Positions 1 through 5,747 of a DNA stretch of 6,253 nucleotides are shown here, piece by piece (position 1 is the first letter of the stretch; each line of letters starts with the position of its first letter). The notes beneath the pieces are model-generated. The model was not told the DNA's origin. It saw only the letters and a program-made list of their open reading frames with translations, and searched no databases. The DNA is from Verrucomicrobiaceae bacterium (GTDB lineage: Bacteria; Verrucomicrobiota; Verrucomicrobiae; Verrucomicrobiales; Akkermansiaceae). The stretch is from NCBI GenBank assembly GCA_947372405.1, contig CANBTO010000313.1:1-6253 (forward strand). The letters are read 5' to 3'. A program made the translations under genes and the position numbers.

Positions 1-417
1 GCTGAGTGAGGCGATGTTGATGATCCGCCCGCCGCGCTGCCGCAACATCGGCGTGACTGCCGCGCGGCAACCGTGGAAGACGGAATCCAGATTCGCGGCA
101 ATGACCGAGTGCCATGTCTCAGCCGGCATCGCGGCGAGCAGGCAATCGCGATGCAGACCGGCGTTGTTGACTAACACATCGAGGCGGCCATCGCTTTCCA
201 CGATTTTTCCCACGGCATCATGCCATGCAGCGGGATCGGTCACGTCGAGATTGAGGAGTTGGCAGCGGTCGGGAAATTCGTTTGATAGAATTTCCGCGTT
301 CGCACGATTCGCCCGGACCCCCAGCCACACGCGGGCCTGCGGATCCTGTTCGAGAAAATAGCGGGCAATCCCAAGACCGAGCCCGCCATTTCCACCAGTG
401 ATTAAAATCGAACGCAC
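1..417 (-). CDS. Short-chain dehydrogenase/reductase (FabG-like), N-terminal part
   Basis: The reverse strand encodes 139 residues of an NAD(P)-dependent short-chain dehydrogenase/reductase and runs off the left edge. Visible motifs are the nucleotide-binding TGGNGGLG at residues 7-14 (TGxxxGxG), LDVTD at 57-61 for the adenine ring, NNAG at 84-87, the structural/catalytic Asn at 109 (AANLDSVF), and INIAS with the catalytic Ser at 137. The YxxxK motif would lie beyond the window. The order and spacing match FabG-type 3-oxoacyl-ACP reductases, but many SDRs share them, so the substrate is open. The start is taken as GTG at 417. An in-frame TTG at 423 is an alternative, with GCGGA about six bases upstream of it. 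The gene is divergent from holA. The family call is firm; a fatty-acid role is inference. Confidence 0.92.
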   Translation of the reverse strand, partial: MRSILITGGNGGLGLGIARYFLEQDPQARVWLGVRANRANAEILSNEFPDRCQLLNLDVTDPAAWHDAVGKIVESDGRLDVLVNNAGLHRDCLLAAMPAETWHSVIAANLDSVFHGCRAAVTPMLRQRGGRIINIASLS

Positions 418-542
418 GGCCAAGGATGGTCCGCCAGTGGGGCCGGGTCAAGATTCCCGCTTGTCCGGCGGAATGCGTGATGGAACCACCCAATTTCATC
501 CAAGCGCTTGCAGGCTCCGCCCCATCCGGTTAACACCTTCCT
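418..542. promoter_or_regulatory. Divergent intergenic region between the SDR gene and holA
   Basis: This 125-bp spacer separates two divergently transcribed genes, so it should hold both promoters. A perfect 10-base palindrome, CAAGCGCTTG, sits at 501-510 and could bind a dimeric regulator, though one this short can arise by chance. A weak -35-like TTGCAG (508-513) and a -10-like TAACAC (531-536) lie 17 bases apart, but the second ends only six bases before the holA start, so I do not call it a promoter. No Shine-Dalgarno site is visible in front of holA. Confidence 0.35.
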
Positions 543-1694
543 GTGGCCGCGAAAGTAAAAGCAAAAACCGTGAGCGCCGGAAATTTCTTCGCGGTGGTCG
601 GCAGCGATGACGGACTCGTCCGCGAACGCGCGCTGCTGCTCTACAACCAGCTCACTGGTGGCGTGGACGACGGCTTCACCCACGAGACCATCGACGGCAT
701 CGCAGACAACTCGGAATCCGCCTTTGAAATCTGCGCCTCCACGGTCCAGTCGATTTTGACGCTCCCCATGTTCGGTGGCGACAAGGTGGTCTGGCTGCGC
801 AATGCGAATTTCCTGGCCGACAACGTCACCGGCCGTTCCCAACGCACCGAAGCTGGCGTCGAGAGCCTCCGCGCCACCCTCGAACGCGGGATTCCCGACG
901 GGGTGAAATTTCTCCTAACTGCCCAAGGCGTGGACAAGCGGCGCGGGTTCTGGAAATTCATCGAAAAAACCGCCGACGTGCAGGTCCACGACCGCATCGA
1001 CACCAGCCGCGACGATTGGCAGGATCAGGTCGCCTCGCTCGTCACCAAACGCGCCCGCGAGCTGAACCTCAGTTTCCACCCCGACGCCCTCGCCCTCTTC
1101 GTCATGCTCGCCGGTGAGCAGTCCCAACAGATCGGCAACGAGCTGGAAAAGCTCGACCTCTACCTCGGCGTGGAACGCCGCGAAGTCACCGAGGACGACG
1201 TCCGCGTGCTCGTCCCGCTCAGCCGCGCCGCCGTCGTGTTCGAAATCGGCAAGGCCATCCAGTTAGGTAACGCCGCCCGCGCCATCCAGCTCATCGACCA
1301 ACAGTTAGAAGCTGACGAGTCTGCCATCGGCATCATGCGCGCCTCGATCATCGGCGTCGTGAGAAATCTGTTCATGGCCAAGCTCATCATCGAGAAATTC
1401 AAAGTCCCCACCGGCAACTACAACGCCTTCTCCGGCGGCCTCAATCGCCTCCCCGAGTCCGACCGCGCTTGGCTCCCGCAGAAAAAAGACGGCTCCGGTG
1501 TGAATGTCTTCCCCATCTTCCTCGCCGCCGACAACGCCAAAAACTTCGAGCTCTCCGGCCTCCAGCAAGTCATGGAAGCCACGCTGAAAGCCGACCAAGC
1601 GCTAGTCACCACCGGGCTCGATCACCGCTTGATCCTGCATCGGTTGATTGTGGAAATTGCGTCTGCTAGGAAAGCTTCGGTGAGGCGGCGGTGA
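543..1694 (+). CDS. holA: DNA polymerase III subunit delta
   Basis: This encodes the delta subunit of the DNA polymerase III clamp loader, the AAA+-like 'wrench' that binds and opens the beta sliding clamp during replication. The 383-residue product is slightly longer than the roughly 340 residues of E. coli HolA. The N-terminal domain opens with AVVGSDDGLVRERALLL (about residues 17-33), the usual opening strand and helix of the family. FLLTAQGVDKRRGFWKFIE (about 122-140) matches the part where delta replaces the nucleotide-binding machinery. The C-terminal helical collar holds RAAVVFEIGKAIQLGNAARA (about 228-247), the family's 'F-x-L/I-x-x-A-I' helix, followed by a leucine-rich end. Translation starts at GTG 543: an in-frame TAA at 531 excludes anything further upstream, and GTG 570 is the only near alternative. 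No Shine-Dalgarno site is visible. The gene looks intact and is expected to be essential. Confidence 0.93.
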   Translation: MAAKVKAKTVSAGNFFAVVGSDDGLVRERALLLYNQLTGGVDDGFTHETIDGIADNSESAFEICASTVQSILTLPMFGGDKVVWLRNANFLADNVTGRSQRTEAGVESLRATLERGIPDGVKFLLTAQGVDKRRGFWKFIEKTADVQVHDRIDTSRDDWQDQVASLVTKRARELNLSFHPDALALFVMLAGEQSQQIGNELEKLDLYLGVERREVTEDDVRVLVPLSRAAVVFEIGKAIQLGNAARAIQLIDQQLEADESAIGIMRASIIGVVRNLFMAKLIIEKFKVPTGNYNAFSGGLNRLPESDRAWLPQKKDGSGVNVFPIFLAADNAKNFELSGLQQVMEATLKADQALVTTGLDHRLILHRLIVEIASARKASVRRR

Positions 1695-1702
1695 ATTTCC
1701 CC

Positions 1703-1714
1703 CCTTCTAGAAGG
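1703..1714. repeat. 12-base perfect palindrome downstream of holA
   Basis: CCTTCTAGAAGG is a perfect inverted repeat just after the holA stop and 17 bases before the next start codon. It has no loop and no following T-run, so it is not a normal intrinsic terminator. It could be a short operator or a chance palindrome. Confidence 0.3.
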
Positions 1715-1731
1715 CTCCAGAAGCAATAGAA

Positions 1732-2316
1732 ATGAATGACTCGTATCAATCCGCTTGGGATGGCTATCGATACTGGCGTTTCGTGTTTTGGGTATCGCTG
1801 CCGATCTTGGGTTGCTTGGTGTTTTTTGGTGCGTTCTGGTTATTTTGGATTCCACCATTAATCGTCTGTTCTCTTGCTCTCACAGAAACGGAATGCTTCC
1901 GTTGTCCGCGATGCAAGGGCTATTTCTTCTTTAAGGGTAAATTCCAGCGTGGCGATGAAATCTTCTATGGATTACCGTCTCGAAAATGCGTTCACTGCGG
2001 ACTGCCGAAATGGGTAAATCCACCTAAAAAGATTCCCTCTTCTCCGACTCCGCACGAGACCACTGCCCGAACGACTCTGGCGAATATGGAATCCATTCGC
2101 CTGAAAAGTTTCCTCACCCTCGTTATACGTGACGACCCCTATGCGATCGGCCTCAAACTGGATTCCGAAGGCTGGGCTGACGTGGAATACCTGTTAGCAC
2201 GGGCGCAGCGTTATGGCATCAAGCTCACCCGCGAAGACCTCGAAAATGCCGTAGGCATGGAGAATTCGCTTTTCGAGTGGGATCAAGCAAGCAACCGCAT
2301 CCGTGTCTGTCGTTGA
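1732..2316 (+). CDS. Membrane zinc-ribbon protein fused to a truncated KptA/Tpt1-like RNA-binding lobe
   Basis: The 194-residue product has two dissimilar parts. Residues 15-50 are very hydrophobic and aromatic (FVFWVSLPILGCLVFF and following), giving one or two membrane segments. A CPRC/CVHC pair (Cys58, Cys61, Cys86, Cys89) then forms a likely zinc ribbon. From about residue 120 the protein resembles the N-terminal lobe of RNA 2'-phosphotransferase (KptA/Tpt1): KSFLTLVIRDDPYAIGLKLD, then SEGWADVEYLLARAQ, then GIKLTREDLENAV, ending in NRIRVCR just before the family's QGHS. That lobe binds the RNA 2'-phosphate. The NAD-using catalytic lobe is absent, and the conserved 'RH' pair reads 'RD' (Arg133, Asp134), so transferase activity is not expected. 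An internal ATG at 2086 lies exactly at the domain border. The first half is visibly AT-richer than holA. The zinc-ribbon part has no family I recognise. It may be a stable fusion or a fragment created by rearrangement. Confidence 0.8.
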   Translation: MNDSYQSAWDGYRYWRFVFWVSLPILGCLVFFGAFWLFWIPPLIVCSLALTETECFRCPRCKGYFFFKGKFQRGDEIFYGLPSRKCVHCGLPKWVNPPKKIPSSPTPHETTARTTLANMESIRLKSFLTLVIRDDPYAIGLKLDSEGWADVEYLLARAQRYGIKLTREDLENAVGMENSLFEWDQASNRIRVCR

Positions 2317-2388
2317 ATGGTGCGCGGACTCCTACCGACCCTCAACTCCCTGATTGGCATCAGCGCGAACGGCACTAATTTTCCATCC

Positions 2389-2778
2389 ATGATTCTGACA
2401 CTACCAGACGACCCAGCTTTGGCGGACATGTGCGAATCCGAGATCCGCTTGGATTTGGCATGCGTGTTGTTCGCCGCAGGCCGCATCTCGCGCATGGTCG
2501 CCTGCCGTATCGCCGGGTTTGATCGGCAGCCGTTCGATCAAGAACTCAACAATTGCCTCGTCATCAGCAGTGAACCACTCAAGATTGCCGCCGATGAAAT
2601 TCCTCCTCCCTGCCATCCTCATCGGGCTAGTCGCCGGGCTGCTTGGGGCACTTTGCGGCGTCGGTGGCGGACTGGTCATGGTGCCGGCTTTCACGGGTCT
2701 GCTGAAGCTGGAGCACAAGCAGGCGGTCGCCACCTCGATGACCGTCATCATCGTCACCGCGCTGGCCGCCACCGCTAA
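2389..2778 (+). CDS. UPF0175-family antitoxin-like protein with an abnormal C-terminus
   Basis: The first 65 or so residues resemble UPF0175 proteins, small helical DNA-binding-like proteins often annotated as antitoxins next to PIN-domain (DUF3368) toxins. They open with MILTLPDDPALADM, then have SEIRLDLACVLFAAGRIS, and then a helix-turn-helix-like stretch, RMVACRIAGFDRQPFDQEL. Family members are usually about 80-90 residues long. Here no stop occurs at that point and the frame runs on to 2778 through the start of the permease gene, adding about 60 Arg/His-rich residues that are only the shifted frame of that gene. ATG 2389 is chosen because the family similarity begins there; the frame stays open upstream to 2317 without similarity. 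No Shine-Dalgarno site and no toxin gene are visible. It is probably a remnant whose 3' end was lost, though a working protein with an odd tail cannot be excluded. Confidence 0.6.
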   Translation: MILTLPDDPALADMCESEIRLDLACVLFAAGRISRMVACRIAGFDRQPFDQELNNCLVISSEPLKIAADEIPPPCHPHRASRRAAWGTLRRRWRTGHGAGFHGSAEAGAQAGGRHLDDRHHRHRAGRHR

Positions 2779-2956
2779 CAATTTCCGCACCGGAGGTTTG
2801 ATCGACTGGAGAGTGGTCGCCGCTGTTGGCTTGGCTTCCGCCGTTGCCGCATGGTTCGGCAGCGATTTGATGCGCTCGTTGAGCAATCAGACACTGAACC
2901 GGATTTTCGGCTGCGTGCTGGTCATTTTCGGCGTGCGAATGTTATGGAAAGGGTGA
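2594..2956 (+). CDS. Short TauE/SafE-family (TSUP) membrane permease
   Basis: This is a 120-residue, almost wholly hydrophobic protein of the TauE/SafE (4-toluene sulfonate uptake permease) family, whose members are linked to export or uptake of sulfite, sulfonates and related anions across the inner membrane. The hallmark GALCGVGGGLVMVPAF lies at about residues 15-30. Four likely membrane segments are visible: about 3-23, 44-65, 71-90 and 100-118. QAVATSMTVI (about 41-50) matches the second conserved segment. Classical members have about 250 residues and eight segments in two repeats. This one equals one repeat, a form also known in bacteria, which presumably dimerises. Start ATG 2594 was chosen because the membrane segment begins directly after it; an upstream in-frame ATG at 2519 adds only unrelated residues. 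Two successive stops (TGA TAG) end it. The substrate cannot be told from sequence. Confidence 0.82.
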   Translation: MKFLLPAILIGLVAGLLGALCGVGGGLVMVPAFTGLLKLEHKQAVATSMTVIIVTALAATANNFRTGGLIDWRVVAAVGLASAVAAWFGSDLMRSLSNQTLNRIFGCVLVIFGVRMLWKG

Positions 2957-2957
2957 T
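2952..2957 (+). promoter_or_regulatory. Strong Shine-Dalgarno-like site for the CTG start at 2966
   Basis: GGTGAT, inside AAAGGGTGATAGG, can pair with the GGUGAUC-complementary part of the 16S rRNA tail and sits eight bases before CTG 2966. It overlaps the permease stop codon. It is the best ribosome-binding sequence in the window and supports 2966 as the start position of the following protease gene despite the unusual CTG codon. Confidence 0.5.
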
Positions 2958-2965
2958 AGGCTCCG

Positions 2966-3615
2966 CTGAAAAAGTTCCTCCTTATTTCCGCTCTGACGCT
3001 TGGTTATTTCCCGGCGTGGTGTGAGGCGGACGATGCCGATAAGGCGCGCCTCCGGGAGCTGGAGCAGAAAATGGCCGCGCTGGAGAGCGAGAAGGCCAAG
3101 CTGCCGGGGAAGGCAATGCCCAGGGGCTTTTCGACCCGAAGGGCAAGGTCAGCCCGCGGATTTCGAATGCCGTACTCATCATCGAGGGCGATCTATCCGT
3201 CGGCAACGGCTTCATCGTCGCCGCTGGAGGGAAAAAGTATGTTTACGCGGCCGCGCATGTATTTTCCGGCAACAGCAAGCTCAGCATCCGCAATGCGAGT
3301 GGGACCGGTTTCAAAAAATTCGGCAACCTCGAAGCCGCCGAGGGCGCGGATTTGGTGCGTTTGGAAATCTTGGAAGAGGTGAAGGATTTTCTGGAACTCG
3401 TGCCCCCGGATTACCAGTTGCAGATCAACACCCCGATCGCCGCCCTCGGCAATGGCGGCGGCAATGGTGTGGTCTCGGTGGAAAAAGGGAAGATCCTCGG
3501 CACCAGCGGTGATTCGTTAGAAGTCGATGCCGGCATCATCCAAGGCAACAGCGGCGGGCCGGTGGTGGAGAGGCGTCCGGCAAAGCAAACGTGGTTCACT
3601 TATCTCAGCCGATAG
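2966..3615 (+). pseudogene. Exported trypsin-like serine protease, frameshifted and truncated
   Basis: Reading from CTG 2966 gives a Sec-type signal peptide (LKKFLLISALTLGYFPAW) and a short charged helix (RLRELEQKMAALESEKAKL). The protease domain lies in a different frame, open from 3043. It has AAAHVF with the catalytic His at 3256-3258, GADLVRLE with Asp at 3349-3351, and QGNSGGPVV with Ser at 3550-3552, the triad of HtrA/trypsin-like peptidases. One lost base in GGGGAAGG (3106-3113) would rejoin the parts as LPGEGNAQGLFDPKG. A second lost base in the short G run at 3572-3573 would turn RRPAKQTW into the more family-like ERASGKANVVHLS. The current frame stops at 3613-3615, inside the 3' end of the opposing gene, so the last strands of the fold are missing. 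CTG start, frame break and lost C-terminus together point to a decayed gene. Sequencing errors in G runs are the main alternative for the shifts. Confidence 0.75.
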
Positions 3616-4826
3616 TAGCCATCGGCATTGTAGAGAAAGTAAACATCCATCGGATTGAGATGGGGCAGCCACATGAAAGGATGGCCGGAGGCGTCGATGT
3701 CTTCGGCAACGGTGGTCGCTTTGGTGGGCTTGGGTGTGTCCAGACTATCAGGGTCTTTGGTGAACGAGGTTTCGTCGATGCCGTTGACGATGTGGTTGAC
3801 CCATTTCAGTTCCTTAGCTTGCTCGCCGAATTCACTCCAATTTCCGTTAGAAGAATGAAGATACATTTTCTTAATGAACTCGTCGGGAGTGATGCCCATT
3901 TTGCTGGCGACAGGCTTGCCAAGGCGGACCCACCAGCGCTGGCTTTCCTCATGGAACTCGCGTTGTTCCGTTAGGTTCAATTGGGCCATGACCACCGAGC
4001 TGATCTGGTGGTGGAGGATGACCGCATTCGGATAGGCGTAGGATTCCTTGGCGAGCGTGGTAATCGCCGCAGCCATGGAGGCGGCGAATGATTTCACGAC
4101 GACATAGACTGGCGCGTCACTGGATTCCATGGCCTTGAGAATCCGATAACCGGCCATGACCGAGCCGCCGGGACTGGAGTCGATCACGAGGAAAATGGGC
4201 AGCTCGCGATCCTTGTTATCCCAGTATTGGATGCGGCTTGTTACATAGTCGGCGGTGGCTTCGGTAATCAGCCCGTTGAGCGGAATGCGGCGGTCCGAGA
4301 CGACGAGGATGCCATTTTCCTTGAGCGGATTTTTCAGGAAAACGGGTTTGGAATCGGCGAACTTGGCGCGTTTGTCAGTGGCCTCGATGCGGGCGATGTC
4401 ATTCTGGAGCTTGGAGATTTCCAAGGCGGCTTCAGTTTGGGCGGCCTTGAGTTCGTTGGCTAATTTATCCGCACGGACTTTCGACAGTTCGCCTTCCTCG
4501 GCGAGGTGTTCTTTTTCCGCTTCCATTTTCGCCAGTGTATCTTGGAGCGAGGCTTGGCGCTTGGCGGATTCGAGGGCGAGCTTTTCGGTGAGTAATTCGC
4601 GTTCCAGTTTGAGCCGCGTGATCTCGGCGCGCATGGGGTTGGTCGCTTGGGTGAGGCGCTCGGCTTCGAGTTTGTTCTCGGCGGCGAGGGTGTCTGCTTC
4701 CTTGGTTTTAGGCTCCTGGGCAGGTTCTTTGGCGGCGGGCGGAGAGGCTTCGACCGTGATGGCATTGGCGGGTAGCCATACCGTTAGAGCGAGACCAAGG
4801 AGGGCGGTATGAGCGGGTAGTTTCAT
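3600..4826 (-). CDS. Exported coiled-coil ClpP-like serine protease (peptidase S14 fold)
   Basis: The 408-residue product starts with a Sec-type signal peptide (residues 1-22, ending PANA). A long charged coiled coil follows (about 45-153), then a ClpP/crotonase-like domain (about 170-350), then a tail ending in DVYFLYNADGYYRLR. In the domain, LVIDSSPGGSVMAGY (213-227) is the family's glycine loop, KSFAASMAAAI carries the expected nucleophile Ser250, and ILHHQ carries the expected His273. The place of the third residue reads SSNGNWSEFGEQA (325-337) where ClpP has DRD...EA, so the usual Asp seems replaced by Asn or Ser. Cytoplasmic ClpP has no signal peptide or coiled coil, so this protein probably works in the periplasm without a Clp ATPase, as SppA-type enzymes do. 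ATG 4826 was chosen because the signal peptide begins there; the frame is open upstream to 4940. It is the last of three co-directional genes, 44 bases after the previous one, and its 3' end overlaps the protease remnant. Confidence 0.83.
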   Translation of the reverse strand: MKLPAHTALLGLALTVWLPANAITVEASPPAAKEPAQEPKTKEADTLAAENKLEAERLTQATNPMRAEITRLKLERELLTEKLALESAKRQASLQDTLAKMEAEKEHLAEEGELSKVRADKLANELKAAQTEAALEISKLQNDIARIEATDKRAKFADSKPVFLKNPLKENGILVVSDRRIPLNGLITEATADYVTSRIQYWDNKDRELPIFLVIDSSPGGSVMAGYRILKAMESSDAPVYVVVKSFAASMAAAITTLAKESYAYPNAVILHHQISSVVMAQLNLTEQREFHEESQRWWVRLGKPVASKMGITPDEFIKKMYLHSSNGNWSEFGEQAKELKWVNHIVNGIDETSFTKDPDSLDTPKPTKATTVAEDIDASGHPFMWLPHLNPMDVYFLYNADGYYRLR

Positions 4827-4870
4827 GATGCTGAGGTTAAACGGCGTGGCGGCGCGGCTTTGTTCGGAAA

Positions 4871-5719
4871 TCACTCGGACTTGCGGGATTGCGCTCGGAT
4901 TCCAACGAGCACAATGACCCCCACGAAGGCGAGGAAGCAAGCTGCCGCAATGCCAAGTGTGGTGAAAAGCCGTGTGCTACCAGCATCGACTTGCGCGTTG
5001 GTCAGCGTGTCGGCGGCGATTTCCCCCGGCTTACGGGTGAAAATGATTTTCCCGCCGGCGACTTCCACGTGGGTGAGTTTGGCCATGGCTGGACCGAGGA
5101 CGGCATCCGACAAATAACGTTCAGTGATGTGATAGGGCGACATTTGGTCAATGAACTCATGAGGCACTTGAACGCCTGGCACATCGATGGCGTCGAGGGA
5201 GAGGATGATTTCCTTTTTAAACAAGCGCGGGCGCGCGACCAGCGTGCCATTGAGATAGCGCGAGTCGGAGGCGATCCACCCCGGCTCGTTGCCACGGGCG
5301 AATCTCGGCCTGCCGTTGAGGGGAAATGAAATCGCAAGGCGTAGGGTCTCGCCCTCGATGGCCGTGACGCGCAGGGTGCCGCGCAGTTCCTTGAAGGCGT
5401 CGTAACCGGCGATTGCTAGATTCAAATCATCGGCTGATAGGGCGAGCGAGGCCCGTGTTTCGCCGGTGAGTTGCTGGCGGAAAATCTCCACCCGTGCGGA
5501 CAGATCCTTGAGCGCGGCAGAGTCACTGGCGAGCGGGGCGACTTCGACAGGCTCGGGTTTTTCTCCGGTGAATTTCGCGATTTCATGAAACTGCCGGAAC
5601 AGTGTTAGAATCGAGAAGCCGATCAGGAAAACCATCACCGCCAGCGCGGCGATGAGGATGGCGCAACCGGCGAAGGGCGAGCGTGCGCTGTCATCTCTAG
5701 CAGCTTTAGACGGATTCAT
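4871..5719 (-). CDS. Two-transmembrane protein of unknown function with a periplasmic domain
   Basis: I do not recognise this 282-residue protein. It has one membrane segment near each end (about 17-41, CAILIAALAVMVFLIGFSIL, and about 252-274, GIAAACFLAFVGVIVLVGIR), with about 200 residues between them. The short ends are positively charged, which suggests that both are cytoplasmic and the middle part periplasmic. The middle starts with a charged helix (SAALKDLSARVEIFRQQL) and then has alternating strands: SADDLNLAIAGYDAFKELRG, YLNGTLVARPRLFKKEI and ILSLDAIDVPGVQVPHEF. This recalls the beta-rich single domain of YpmS/DUF2140-like or lipid-binding membrane proteins, but that is only a loose impression. 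ATG 5719 is preferred because the frame upstream of it reads through the tatC tail and gives only low-complexity Met/Thr/Arg residues. It lies 28 bases after tatC and 44 bases before the ClpP-like gene, so co-transcription is likely. Confidence 0.75.
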   Translation of the reverse strand: MNPSKAARDDSARSPFAGCAILIAALAVMVFLIGFSILTLFRQFHEIAKFTGEKPEPVEVAPLASDSAALKDLSARVEIFRQQLTGETRASLALSADDLNLAIAGYDAFKELRGTLRVTAIEGETLRLAISFPLNGRPRFARGNEPGWIASDSRYLNGTLVARPRLFKKEIILSLDAIDVPGVQVPHEFIDQMSPYHITERYLSDAVLGPAMAKLTHVEVAGGKIIFTRKPGEIAADTLTNAQVDAGSTRLFTTLGIAAACFLAFVGVIVLVGIRAQSRKSE

Positions 5720-5747
5720 CGGACGGGGAATTTGGCGCAAATCCAGC

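Noticed and set aside
2401..2886. Minus-strand open frame of 161 codons across the UPF0175 and permease genes
   Set aside because: It overlaps two plus-strand genes with recognisable family motifs and shows none itself.
3098..3118. Programmed -1 frameshifting to join the signal peptide and protease frames
   Set aside because: The sequence GGGGAAG does not fit the X XXY YYZ pattern in the reading frame used, and no clear downstream stem was found. A lost base in the G run is simpler.
3591..3974. Continuation of the protease in a third frame to 3974
   Set aside because: The first few codons could be protease sequence after a second frameshift, but the rest is only the complement of the ClpP-like gene.
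4255..4812. Plus-strand open frame of 185 codons opposite the ClpP-like gene
   Set aside because: The Ser/Ala-rich product mirrors the Glu/Lys/Ala-rich coiled coil on the minus strand, which has a signal peptide and clear domain motifs.
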